A stretch of DNA of 41,355 bases from an uncultured Muribaculaceae bacterium (lineage in GTDB: Bacteria > Bacteroidota > Bacteroidia > Bacteroidales > Muribaculaceae): contig CALUMI010000022.1 of assembly GCA_944321725.1 (NCBI GenBank), forward strand, positions 1 to 41,355, in the 5' to 3' direction. Each line of letters starts with the position of its first letter. Position 1 is the stretch's first letter. The position numbers and the translations under genes are program-made. Shown one piece after another: positions 25,501 through 33,581 of the stretch. Below the pieces are notes generated by a model. That model ran no database searches and was not told the DNA's origin. It worked only from the letters and a program-made list of their open reading frames with translations.

Positions 25501-28070
25501 TCTACGCTGTCAAAGACGGTACATACACTGTTAGCGTAGACGCTGAGCGTTATCATCCCGCAGAGTCGGAAGTGACGGTATCTGGCGAGGATGTTGTCAA
25601 AGATTTCTTGTTGGAGGAATTGTCATACTATAAAGTTTCCGGTAGAGCGGTTCTTGCAGATGGCAGTCCTTTGTCCGACGCAGTGGTGAAGGTCGTGGCA
25701 ATCGATGAGTTTACGGCGACGACGGGTGCCGACGGCGTGTTTACGTTTGATGAGATACCGGCATTGGGCGAGGCTTGCCCGTTGACGGTTTCCAAAGAGT
25801 GGTTTGCGACTGCGGCAACAGAGTTTGTTCTGACGGATAGCGACATTGAGCTTGGCGACATCAATGTGGAATATTTGAAATATCGCCCTGTAAATGTCAC
25901 GGCTGTGGCTTCCGGTGACGGCGCGTCGATTAATATAAATTGGTCGGATGCCGACGCTGATGTGGTGTTGCGTGTTGATGACGGAACAATGGCGAGCCCG
26001 ATGGGCATTGAGAATGCCACTGACAAGACTGTGCTCGGCACTGTTTATCGCGAGCCTGTTGTGCTCGACGGTGTCACATGGTATCAGACTATGGCCGGAG
26101 GGCCTCATTACTATGTCACCGTATATGTGTTCTCTCTTGACGGGGATGGCAATCCGACGGGCAATGTCATTTATCAGCAGGATGTTAATTTGCCGGGCGA
26201 TGACCAATGGATTGAGGCCGCTTTCGACGAGAAAGTATATGCTCCGGAGGGCTGTATGATAGCTTTGGGCTATGAGGGCTATCTTGGAGTGGGAGCCGAC
26301 TCGGGAAAGAGTTTCGAGTATCCTTTCTTGGAAAGCCGCCACGCGTTTGCCGCAACTTATACGAATGGCGAGTTCGATTATATCGAGGATAACGGTTTTG
26401 CGCAAAATCTGATGATACGCGCGACAGGCAACCGTCTTGCCGACAATGGAGGCGAGGAGAGCGAGATAGCCGAAGGGACAGTTATGCCCGATTTTTGCAA
26501 ATATAATGTGTACAGGCTGACTAAAGAGCAGCTTGCTACTCCCGACGCATGGACTTTGGTGCAGGAGAATGTGGAAGGCTTCGCTTTGACCGACACACCG
26601 GCAGACTTGCCTGACGGCATCTACGCATGGGCTGTGCGTACCGTATATCCCGACGGCACTATGTCGGAGGCTTCTGTTTCGCAGTTTGTCGGTTATAACA
26701 TGTACACGGATGTCACGGTTAACGTTAAGTCGAACAGCGAGGGCGAAGGAGCGCGCGGAGCGATTGTGGCAATGAGCGGGCAGGAAATGCAATATTCGTT
26801 CAGCGCTGTTGTCGGCGAGAATGGTGCGGCAGTTTTCCCGCAACTTGTCAAGGACAGTTATAAGATGACCATCACATTGGAGGGCTATGAATCTGTCAGC
26901 GCCGAATTGGATTTCTCTGAAGAAAGCAGCTACTCGACAGAAACCTACGTCTTGAAAGAGATTATTGAGGATCCCGTCAATCTGACTGTTGAAAATTATG
27001 ATAAGGAGAACAAGACGGCTCTGTTCACTTGGAATACGTCGGCTGTGATTTTCGATGATTTTGAGGACCATGAGGATTTTGCAATCAATTCTCCGGGCGA
27101 GGCCGGATGGGAATATTGGGATCTCGACAATCAGCCCACATGGGGATTTGACAATGCCGAATTCCCCGGTAATGGCGACTACATGTCGTTCATGGTGTTC
27201 AATCCATCGTCGGTGGAAACCACAGGCACAACTCCTCTCGAAGAGTATGCGATGCTTTCTCCGCATAGCGGCAGCAAGTATCTCGCCGGTTTCGCCGCTT
27301 TGGTTGAGAATGACGATTGGCTGATTTCTCCGGAACTGACCTACGCCCATGATTTCCAATTCAGTTTCTATGCAAGCTCGGCCGCTCAGGCAGAGGGTAT
27401 GCCGGATTATTTCAGCGTGGGATATTCGATGGTTGAGAACCCGGCTGAGGACGATTTTGTGTGGATGGCTGAGCGTCTTTCTCCGTTCACTTATTGGATG
27501 GAATACTCTTATACGGTACCGGCGGGCGCAAAACATGTGGCAATCCGTAATGTGTCGAATGCCGATGGCTGGATTTTGATGCTCGACGACATTTATATCG
27601 GAAGCCTTCCGCAGAAACGCATGATGAAGGCTGCTTCGGACACGGAAATACAGCGTCCGGCAGTGACATACAATGTGTATCTTGACGGAAATCTTGTCGA
27701 TGTTACCGACCAACTCAGTTGCAGGTTTGTCGGCTTGTCCGACGGGGCGCACACCGCAGGTGTGGAGGCTGTATATTACTCCGGCACATCGAATATGGAA
27801 ACAATTACATTCGGTGAGGACGCGGGAATTGATGGTGTGTATGGCGCACAAGTGAAAGTATATCCCAATCCTACTTCCGGTTTCTTGAAAGTGGAGGGCG
27901 ATTATACTAATCTCACCATTATCAATGTCGGTGGTGTCGCTGTTAAGGCGTTCGACGGTGTGCAGGACAATATTGACCTGTCGGATCTTCCGGAAGGAAT
28001 ATATTTCTTGAACATCAAGAACACGGACACGGGAGAAAGCGATATGCGCAAGATATCGGTAGTGAGATAA
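22566..28070 (+). CDS. Giant T9SS-exported multidomain surface protein
   Basis: An 1834-residue protein when started at 22566 (MSRIKTCFTAVLLAVCLV..., a clear signal peptide); the frame extends 19 codons further up without a signal. Order of regions: a propeller-like domain (about 30-285), fibronectin-III-like modules (about 290-490), a choice-of-anchor-J lectin-like domain (SCTFTSEELKAWQIVDADGDGR..., about 495-650), two carboxypeptidase-regulatory-like beta sandwiches (SGTLTNADGEPVAGATVML and VSGRAVLADGSPLSDAVVK), another fibronectin-like stretch, a second choice-of-anchor-J domain (FDDFEDHEDFAINSPG..DNDDWLISPEL-like), and a C-terminal type A sorting domain (VKVYPNPTSGFLKVEG...LPEGIYFLNI). 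Architecture recalls the adhesin regions of gingipains. Probably a surface adhesin or glycan binder; no catalytic motif seen. Confidence 0.85.
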   Translation: MSRIKTCFTAVLLAVCLVCSFLTKAGGLPLKMNSGQELDAYGILLFDQGEQKSDIVSFKLPSVDGFTTLFSMGTALYPTAGAYADGTYYFVTAPLASSSTAPDKLYSYDFAEGGSPVEVGTVTGVDNKANAMTYDYSTGTMYFVSSNLGGSGEPGFGALYTIDLENASVTKVADLERYFFALACTYDGQLYGVAKYGDFCKINKTDGTIETIGATGYNPTGDSSLEFNHTDGILYWAVNSIIDGYGDTNDYMCTIDVATGAATQVGTLGSAGDASITGMYIPFKASATGTPNAVVDFIVTPDANGACSAKLEWFNPSTAFNGGELVSLKQIDIYRNGELIASLDDDVARTPAAAVEYVDEIEGETGVLAEYKVVPVNEVGDGVESVVEVFVGRDVPAAPGNVSVEKNAPDEAVLSWEAPTIGMNGGYIDRSTLTYTVKRGDVTVADGITELQCSDKVAEIGSYVYEVIASTADGKGGKAATETIVLGPANKMPYSCTFTSEELKAWQIVDADGDGRVWTQAYSGGMQYNNTVYPVSTTPSDDWLISHVFYLEAGKNYKFGMDIKTSSSGAQNVKVCLGDNDTAEAMTTTLLDLQDYSSDYLNYQYQWNTEENIFTVAETGYYNIGIYTYSAAKTGYLYINNVVLEQVADNNLLLEAFSGPAYVVAGNTYNYSATVLNKGKNAAASYSVDLINAESGEALASAASESALEAGASADIALEWTPKAEGNLQIAARVNFAADEIATDDTSEPVAVEVRPAGSAEYIELGPVSGWDQYVIASMYYKYAVAQNVYTAEELGHDCGVIESYSFFVNNASPSAVEAVPFKVYMANTSNAPTDRAWIPESEWTLVYDGIIDVADGQSTVKLALDRKFQLEKGKNLAVMTTHNLGDKYYNGVMYGTYSIADSYGTYYYNNSWTEFNYTNYGSSSFNKKAAIALDMQCSGAVVSGTLTNADGEPVAGATVMLSVDSVTTKSDDNGVYTFYAVKDGTYTVSVDAERYHPAESEVTVSGEDVVKDFLLEELSYYKVSGRAVLADGSPLSDAVVKVVAIDEFTATTGADGVFTFDEIPALGEACPLTVSKEWFATAATEFVLTDSDIELGDINVEYLKYRPVNVTAVASGDGASININWSDADADVVLRVDDGTMASPMGIENATDKTVLGTVYREPVVLDGVTWYQTMAGGPHYYVTVYVFSLDGDGNPTGNVIYQQDVNLPGDDQWIEAAFDEKVYAPEGCMIALGYEGYLGVGADSGKSFEYPFLESRHAFAATYTNGEFDYIEDNGFAQNLMIRATGNRLADNGGEESEIAEGTVMPDFCKYNVYRLTKEQLATPDAWTLVQENVEGFALTDTPADLPDGIYAWAVRTVYPDGTMSEASVSQFVGYNMYTDVTVNVKSNSEGEGARGAIVAMSGQEMQYSFSAVVGENGAAVFPQLVKDSYKMTITLEGYESVSAELDFSEESSYSTETYVLKEIIEDPVNLTVENYDKENKTALFTWNTSAVIFDDFEDHEDFAINSPGEAGWEYWDLDNQPTWGFDNAEFPGNGDYMSFMVFNPSSVETTGTTPLEEYAMLSPHSGSKYLAGFAALVENDDWLISPELTYAHDFQFSFYASSAAQAEGMPDYFSVGYSMVENPAEDDFVWMAERLSPFTYWMEYSYTVPAGAKHVAIRNVSNADGWILMLDDIYIGSLPQKRMMKAASDTEIQRPAVTYNVYLDGNLVDVTDQLSCRFVGLSDGAHTAGVEAVYYSGTSNMETITFGEDAGIDGVYGAQVKVYPNPTSGFLKVEGDYTNLTIINVGGVAVKAFDGVQDNIDLSDLPEGIYFLNIKNTDTGESDMRKISVVR

Positions 28071-28090
28071 TCATAGTGTTTGATTTTTTG

Positions 28091-28126
28091 AAGAGCGGCT
28101 GTCGCGACATAGCGGCAGTCGCTCTT
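28091..28126 (+). terminator. Hairpin after the giant surface protein gene
   Basis: AAGAGCG (28091-28097) with CGCTCTT (28120-28126), extended by CTGTCGC/GCGGCAG with one wobble pair. There is no T-run after it, so termination efficiency is uncertain. Confidence 0.6.
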
Positions 28127-28163
28127 GCTAATTGGTTGATTACTGTGAAGATAAGAAAAATTT

Positions 28164-28217
28164 AACGTAGTAAAAACGTAGTGTGGCAGATATGTTGTAC
28201 AACATATAGTAGTTTTG
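28164..28217 (+). promoter_or_regulatory. Control region of the GH3-sulfatase operon
   Basis: Three elements lie together: a direct repeat AACGTAGT (28164-28171 and 28175-28182, 11-bp period), a perfect 18-bp palindrome ATATGTTGTACAACATAT (28190-28207) and a -7 box TAGTTTTG (28210-28217). The palindrome sits directly in the spacer/-33 zone, so a protein bound there would control the promoter. The regulator is not in the window. Confidence 0.6.
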
Positions 28218-28296
28218 ACGGGTATACAGTTTTGATAAATTATGTGGCTTGCTGTTGTTTTGCATAAATTTTAAGTCTGAATAAAAACTATTTGTA

Positions 28297-30597
28297 ATGA
28301 GAATACTGAGAATGATGTTTCCCGCTGCGGTTGCGTTGTTGTCGGCCATTTGTCCGGCGGATGCTTTTGCGCAGCGCATAACGGCGGAGGAAGTTGCCGG
28401 AAAAAGCAAGGATGAGTTTATCGACGGTTTGCTCGGACGTATGACTGTTGAGGAAAAAATAGGGCAGTTGAATTTGCCGTCATACGGAAATGTGAAGCCC
28501 GACGCAAAGAAGAGTGAGATTGCCGGGCGGATATCGCGAGGAGAAGTGGGTGGTATTTTCAATATTTTCGGGGTTGACGACATACGCGCATTGCAGGAAG
28601 TGGCGGTAGAGAAAAGTCGTCTTGGCATACCTATTATTATAGGGGCGGATATTTGCCAGGGATACAAGACCACTTTTCCTGTTCCGTTGGCATTGTCGTG
28701 CAGTTGGAAGCCGGAGAACATAGAAGAGGTGGCAAGAATATCAGCGAGGGAAGTGAGCGCGGATGGCGTTTGCTGGACCTACAGCCCTATGGTCGATATC
28801 TCGCGTGACGCGCGTTGGGGCCGGGTGAAAGAGGGTGCCGGCGAGGATCCTTATCTCGGCAGTCTGATGGCGGCGGCTTGGGTGCGCGGTTATCAGTCGG
28901 ACAATTTAAGTGCCGACACTACGATAATGGCGTGTGTGAAGCATTTTGCCTTGTATGGCGCGGCCGAGGCCGGGCGTGATTATAATCCGGCGGATATGAG
29001 CCGGGTTACAGCCATGAATTATTACATGCAGCCTTATAAGGCGGCTGTCGATGCCGGTGTGGGGAGCGTGATGAGCTCGTTCAACGAGTTTGAGAGTATT
29101 CCGGCCACAGGCAACAGTTGGCTGCTTCATGACATTCTTCGCGGGCATTGGGGCTTCAAGGGATTTGTAGTGTCTGATTATTTGTCGATTAGCGAAATGA
29201 TGAACCACGGCGTAGGATATTCGGAAGACGTCACGTTGCAGGCTTTCAAAGCCGGTGTCGACATGGATATGATTGCCGATTTATACCATGCCAATCTCAA
29301 GGGGTTGATAGATGAAGGCAAAATAAGCATGGCGGAGCTTGACGATGCCTGTCGCCGCATGCTTGTCGCGAAATATGATTTGGGCTTGTTCCACAATCCT
29401 TACAGATATTGCAATCCTGAAAGAGGCAAAAAAGAAATGCGCTCGGCAGCAAATCTTGCGGCGGCGCGTCGCATTGCGGCAGAGTCGTATGTGCTGTTGA
29501 AAAATGACGGCGGCATCCTGCCTTTAAGCGGCGTGAGGAAAGTGGCTGTGGTCGGTCCGCTTGCCGACAGCCGTGCCAATATGTCGGGCTCGTGGACAAA
29601 AGACGAGGCTACCGGACGGTATAACGGGCTCGTTGAAAATTTGCGGGATGCTCTCGGAGGCGATGTGGAGGTTGTCTATTCACGCGGCTCTAACTTGGTT
29701 GACAGTGAGAAATATGAATATAATTTCACAAACCGGGAAACCAATAAAAGGGGTGATGACAAAGTGTTGCTTGCCGATGCGCTGAAAGCGGTAGAGGGCG
29801 CCGACGTGATAATTGCCGCAATGGGCGAGTCTTTGGATATGAGCGGCGAGGGCGACAGCCGTGCCATACTTGAGATGCCTGAATGTCAAGAACGGCTGAT
29901 GGACGCTTTGGACGCTACGGGCATACCGGTTGTAATGGTGTTGTTCACAGGCCGTCCTTTGGCTATGGAGCGTCAGGACAGGCAGGCTGATGCGATATTG
30001 AATGTGTGGGAAGGCGGCTCGGAGGCCGGTCTTGCCATTGCCGACGTGCTGACAGGCAAGGTTAATCCCACAGCAAAACTTACAATGACTTTTCCGCGTG
30101 TGACGGGGCAATGCCCGATTTACTATAATCATAAGAACACAGGGCGGCCTGTCGCTCCCGGAGAATGGTACAGACCTTTTGCCTCGAATTATATCGATGT
30201 GCCCAACGAGCCGCTTTATCCTTTCGGCTACGGGCTGAGCTATACGGATTATGAGTACGGCGACGTGACGTTAAGCTCGGTTGAAATGTCTTCGACAGGG
30301 AAAATTACGGCCTCTGTGGCGGTGACCAATACGGGTCGCCGCGACGGGGAAGAGATTGTGCAATTATATCTGCGGGATATGGTGCGCAGCATAACCCCTC
30401 CGGTAAAGGAGCTGAAAGATTATAGGCGTGTAGCTCTTAAAGCGGGAGAAACGAAAACCGTCATTTTCGAGATTACAGTTGATGATTTGAAGTTTTATAA
30501 CTCGTCATTGGACTATGTGGCCGAGCCGGGTGAGTTCACTGTGATGATTGGAGGCAACAGCCGTGATGTGAAAACTGCGAAATTCATGTTGAAGTAG
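28297..30597 (+). CDS. bglX: GH3 exo-beta-glycosidase (BglX-like)
   Basis: A 766-residue periplasmic enzyme with signal peptide (cleavage after AFA, about residue 25). Typical three-domain GH3: TIM barrel with KH F (K215, H216) and nucleophile D294 in GFVVSDYLS, an alpha/beta sandwich with the acid/base region MGESLDMSGEGDSRA, and a C-terminal fibronectin-like domain (SVAVTNTGRRDGEEIVQLYLRD). The family releases terminal beta-linked glucose, xylose or GlcNAc; BglX-type length and domain order favour a beta-glucosidase-like activity. First gene of a four-gene operon ending in a sulfatase, so the natural substrate may be an oligosaccharide freed after desulfation. Confidence 0.94.
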   Translation: MRILRMMFPAAVALLSAICPADAFAQRITAEEVAGKSKDEFIDGLLGRMTVEEKIGQLNLPSYGNVKPDAKKSEIAGRISRGEVGGIFNIFGVDDIRALQEVAVEKSRLGIPIIIGADICQGYKTTFPVPLALSCSWKPENIEEVARISAREVSADGVCWTYSPMVDISRDARWGRVKEGAGEDPYLGSLMAAAWVRGYQSDNLSADTTIMACVKHFALYGAAEAGRDYNPADMSRVTAMNYYMQPYKAAVDAGVGSVMSSFNEFESIPATGNSWLLHDILRGHWGFKGFVVSDYLSISEMMNHGVGYSEDVTLQAFKAGVDMDMIADLYHANLKGLIDEGKISMAELDDACRRMLVAKYDLGLFHNPYRYCNPERGKKEMRSAANLAAARRIAAESYVLLKNDGGILPLSGVRKVAVVGPLADSRANMSGSWTKDEATGRYNGLVENLRDALGGDVEVVYSRGSNLVDSEKYEYNFTNRETNKRGDDKVLLADALKAVEGADVIIAAMGESLDMSGEGDSRAILEMPECQERLMDALDATGIPVVMVLFTGRPLAMERQDRQADAILNVWEGGSEAGLAIADVLTGKVNPTAKLTMTFPRVTGQCPIYYNHKNTGRPVAPGEWYRPFASNYIDVPNEPLYPFGYGLSYTDYEYGDVTLSSVEMSSTGKITASVAVTNTGRRDGEEIVQLYLRDMVRSITPPVKELKDYRRVALKAGETKTVIFEITVDDLKFYNSSLDYVAEPGEFTVMIGGNSRDVKTAKFMLK

Positions 30598-30615
30598 AAA
30601 TATTATAATAATAGA

Positions 30616-32346
30616 ATGAGAACTGTTTTACCATTGGCAATATTTGCGGCAGGTATGCTGTCGCCATTGGCATTTGCGCAGAATTTGCGCATGGACACAT
30701 ATTGCAATCCTCTTAATATCGATTACACATACATGATTTATAATGCGGAGAAAGACATTTCTTACCGCTCCGGTGCCGACCCCGCGGTCGTTGAGTACCG
30801 CGGGGAGTACTACATGTTTGTGACGCGCTCCAACGGTTATTGGCATTCCACCGATTTGCAAAATTGGGATTTCATAGAGCCTCAGAATTGGTATCCGCAG
30901 GGATGCAACGCTCCGGCGGCTCATAATTACAGGGATTCCGTGCTGTATGTGTGCGGCGACCCGTCGGGCGCGATGAGTGTGATGTATTCCGACGATCCCA
31001 AGTCGGGCAAGTGGAAGGCAGAGCCGGGAATATTGTTTGATTTGCAAGACCCTGACCTTTTTATCGACGATGACGGGCGGGCATATATGTTTTGGGGCTC
31101 GTCGAATGTGTTTCCTATACGCGGTATGGAGCTGGATCCGCACCGCCGGTTTCATCCGAAAAGCGATAAAAAGGAACTGTTCGGGCTCGACCTTGAAAAC
31201 CATGGGTGGGAACGTTTCGGCGAAAATCATACAACCGACACAGACCTTGGCGGATTTATCGAAGGCCCGTGGCTGACCAAGCACGACGGGCGGTATTATA
31301 TGCAGTATGCCGCTCCGGGTACGGAGTTCAATGTCTATGGTGACGGGGTGTATGTGGCCGACAGTCCTATGGGACCGTATACGTATCAGAGGCATAATCC
31401 GGTGTCGTACAAGCCCGGCGGGTTTATGAACGGAGCCGGACATGGCAGCTCGGTGGTGGGATCGGGCGGTATGTATTGGCATTTTACGTCGATGGCGTTG
31501 GCCATAAACGTAGGTTGGGAGCGTCGGCTGTGCATGTTTCCTATGGGATTTGACGATGACGGCATAATGTATTGCGACACCCGTTTTGGCGATTATCCGC
31601 GTTATGCACCTTCGGTGCCGGGCAAGCGGGGGCAATTCCGCGGATGGATGCTGTTGTCGTATAAAAAACCGGTTTCAGCCTCTTCGCAGGTCGGGGAGTA
31701 TTCGCCCGCAGGACTTACCGATGAGCGGACTAAGTCGTTTTGGCTTGCGGAGGCAAATGATGGCAGCCAATGGGTTACGATTGATTTGGAAAGACCGGGA
31801 AAAGTTTGTGCCGTGCAGGTTAATTTCCATGATTACAAGAGCAACATGTTCGGACGGTACAAAGGGTTGTGCCATCGTTATCTGATAGAGGGCTCGCAGG
31901 ACGGAAAAGAGTGGCATACGCTAATTGACAAGAGCCACAGTTTTAAAGATACGCCTAATGATTATACAGAGTTGGAAGTGCCGGAGGTGGTGCGCTATGT
32001 GCGTTATAAGAATATAAAAGTCCCGACACCCTCGCTTGCCATATCTGAAATCAGGGTGTTTGGCGTAGGGCAGGGAAAAGCTCCGCATAAAGTGAAGAAT
32101 TTGAAATTGGAGCGTCAGGCTGACCGCCGGGACATCGCCATAAGCTGGTCGCCGGTAGAGGGAGCTCAGGGATACAATGTGATTTGGGGCATCGCTCCCG
32201 ACAAACTTTACAGTTCTTGGATGGTATACGATGATAATGAACTGTTTATGAAATCGCTGACTGTGGGGCAGGATTATTATTTTTGCATAGAGGCGTTCAA
32301 CGAGAACGGAGTTTCCGAACGCTCGGCTGTCTGCCACGTGGAATAG
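30616..32346 (+). CDS. GH43-family glycosidase with F5/8-type and fibronectin-like domains
   Basis: A 576-residue exported protein (signal peptide 1-21). The N-terminal five-blade propeller of GH43 shows the acidic triad: D55 (SGADPAVVEYRG), D145 (QDPDLFIDDDG) and E216 (GGFIEGPWL). A discoidin/F5-8C-like domain follows (about 355-485: PVSASSQVGEYSPAGLTDERTKSFW..WVTIDLERP..), then a fibronectin-III module (about 490-576). GH43 enzymes mostly cut arabinose, xylose or galactose linkages; many family members in Bacteroidales act on host or plant glycans. It lies 18 nt after the GH3 gene and 5 nt before the sulfatase-maturase gene. Confidence 0.9.
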   Translation: MRTVLPLAIFAAGMLSPLAFAQNLRMDTYCNPLNIDYTYMIYNAEKDISYRSGADPAVVEYRGEYYMFVTRSNGYWHSTDLQNWDFIEPQNWYPQGCNAPAAHNYRDSVLYVCGDPSGAMSVMYSDDPKSGKWKAEPGILFDLQDPDLFIDDDGRAYMFWGSSNVFPIRGMELDPHRRFHPKSDKKELFGLDLENHGWERFGENHTTDTDLGGFIEGPWLTKHDGRYYMQYAAPGTEFNVYGDGVYVADSPMGPYTYQRHNPVSYKPGGFMNGAGHGSSVVGSGGMYWHFTSMALAINVGWERRLCMFPMGFDDDGIMYCDTRFGDYPRYAPSVPGKRGQFRGWMLLSYKKPVSASSQVGEYSPAGLTDERTKSFWLAEANDGSQWVTIDLERPGKVCAVQVNFHDYKSNMFGRYKGLCHRYLIEGSQDGKEWHTLIDKSHSFKDTPNDYTELEVPEVVRYVRYKNIKVPTPSLAISEIRVFGVGQGKAPHKVKNLKLERQADRRDIAISWSPVEGAQGYNVIWGIAPDKLYSSWMVYDDNELFMKSLTVGQDYYFCIEAFNENGVSERSAVCHVE

Positions 32347-32351
32347 TTGCT

Positions 32352-33581
32352 ATGTATAATCCGTTTGCCAAACCTTTATATGTGATGGCTAAGCCGGTCG
32401 GCGCGGCGTGCAATTTGTCGTGCCGTTACTGCTATTACCTTGAAAAATCGGAGATTTCCGGTAAGAAGGCCGGCAGAAGAATGAGCTTTGAAGTGTTGGA
32501 ACGTTTCATACGTGGATACATAGAGGCGCAGACATCGGATTATGTGTGTTTTACATGGCATGGCGGAGAGCCTTCGCTGATGCCGTTGGACTTCTATAGA
32601 GAAGCTGTGAGATTGCAGAGGGTGTATTCAGGCAGCAAGCATGTTGATAATTGTTTCCAGACCAATGCTACGTTGTTGGATGAGGAATGGTGTTGTTTTT
32701 TTGCGGAAAATAAATGGCTTGTCGGCGTTTCCATCGATGGCCCGGAAAAAATACATGACGCTTATCGTAAAGACCGGTTTGGAAAACCGACTTTCAGAAA
32801 AGTGATGGACGGCATTGCTTTGCTTGAAAAGCATGGTGTGGAATGGAACGCGATGTCGGTAGTTACTGATTTGACAGCATTGCATCCTGTTGAGTTTTAC
32901 AGTTTTTTCAAGGAGATAGGTTGCCGGTACATTCAATTTACTCCTGTGGTGGAACGAATAAGCAATAAAAGGCAGACCCGGCTTGCGTTGCCGTCGGAGC
33001 GTGATGCTTTTTTGTCCGAATGGTCAGTTTCTTCTGACATGTGGGGTAGTTTTCTTTGCTCCGTGTTTGACGAGTGGGTTGAGAAAGATGTAGGAAAAAT
33101 ATTTGTGCAGCTTTTTGAATCCACATTGGCAAATTGGGTTGGGGTAGAGCCAGGTTTGTGTTCGATGTCGGGACATTGCGGGCATGCGGGAGTGATAGAG
33201 GCGAGTGGTGAGGTGTATTCATGCGACCATTTTGTTTTTCCGGAATACAAGATTGGGAATGTTCTGAACCATACCATCACGGAAATGATGTATGGAGGCA
33301 GACAGTTGGAGTTCGGAAAAGCTAAAAGTTGTGGTCTGACGGCTCAATGCCGCAGATGCCGTTTCCTGTTCGCTTGCAATGGAGAGTGTCCAAAAAACCG
33401 TTTCTCGGTATCTTCCGACGGTGAGTATGGTTTGTGTTATCTTTGCCGAGGCTATTATGACTTTTTCAGCCACGTGGCTGCCTACATGGATTTCATGAAA
33501 GCGGAAATATTGTCGGGTAGAGAGGCGGCTAATGTGATGAATAATATCGATAAACTTAAAAAAGGCTATTATTATGCGTAA
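32352..33581 (+). CDS. Anaerobic sulfatase-maturating enzyme (radical SAM)
   Basis: A 409-residue cytoplasmic radical-SAM protein. The start at 32352 is chosen because it opens with the family N-terminus MYNPFAKPLYVMAKPVGAACNLSCRYCYYL; the frame continues 23 codons upstream into the GH43 gene. The radical-SAM Cys triplet is C20, C24, C27. The C-terminal SPASM region has CGHAGVIEASGEVYSCDHFV, CRRCRFLFACNGECPKNRF and CYLC for two auxiliary [4Fe-4S] clusters, and the Asp after YSC is the presumed catalytic base. It oxidises the active-site Ser or Cys of sulfatases to formylglycine. The serine-type sulfatase encoded next, overlapping by 8 nt, is its evident substrate. Confidence 0.96.
   Translation: MYNPFAKPLYVMAKPVGAACNLSCRYCYYLEKSEISGKKAGRRMSFEVLERFIRGYIEAQTSDYVCFTWHGGEPSLMPLDFYREAVRLQRVYSGSKHVDNCFQTNATLLDEEWCCFFAENKWLVGVSIDGPEKIHDAYRKDRFGKPTFRKVMDGIALLEKHGVEWNAMSVVTDLTALHPVEFYSFFKEIGCRYIQFTPVVERISNKRQTRLALPSERDAFLSEWSVSSDMWGSFLCSVFDEWVEKDVGKIFVQLFESTLANWVGVEPGLCSMSGHCGHAGVIEASGEVYSCDHFVFPEYKIGNVLNHTITEMMYGGRQLEFGKAKSCGLTAQCRRCRFLFACNGECPKNRFSVSSDGEYGLCYLCRGYYDFFSHVAAYMDFMKAEILSGREAANVMNNIDKLKKGYYYA

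Noticed and set aside
25623..27851. 742-codon open frame on the minus strand inside the giant surface protein gene
   Set aside because: It is antisense to a clearly real gene with signal peptide and sorting domain, has Arg/His/Ile-rich shadow composition, and lacks any recognisable domain.
28140..28721. 193-codon minus-strand frame across the GH3 control region
   Set aside because: It overlaps the GH3 signal peptide and catalytic domain start and the palindromic promoter region; no domain seen.
32283..32351. 23-residue upstream extension of the sulfatase maturase
   Set aside because: It lies inside the GH43 coding sequence; the conserved start MYNPFAKPLY is at 32352.
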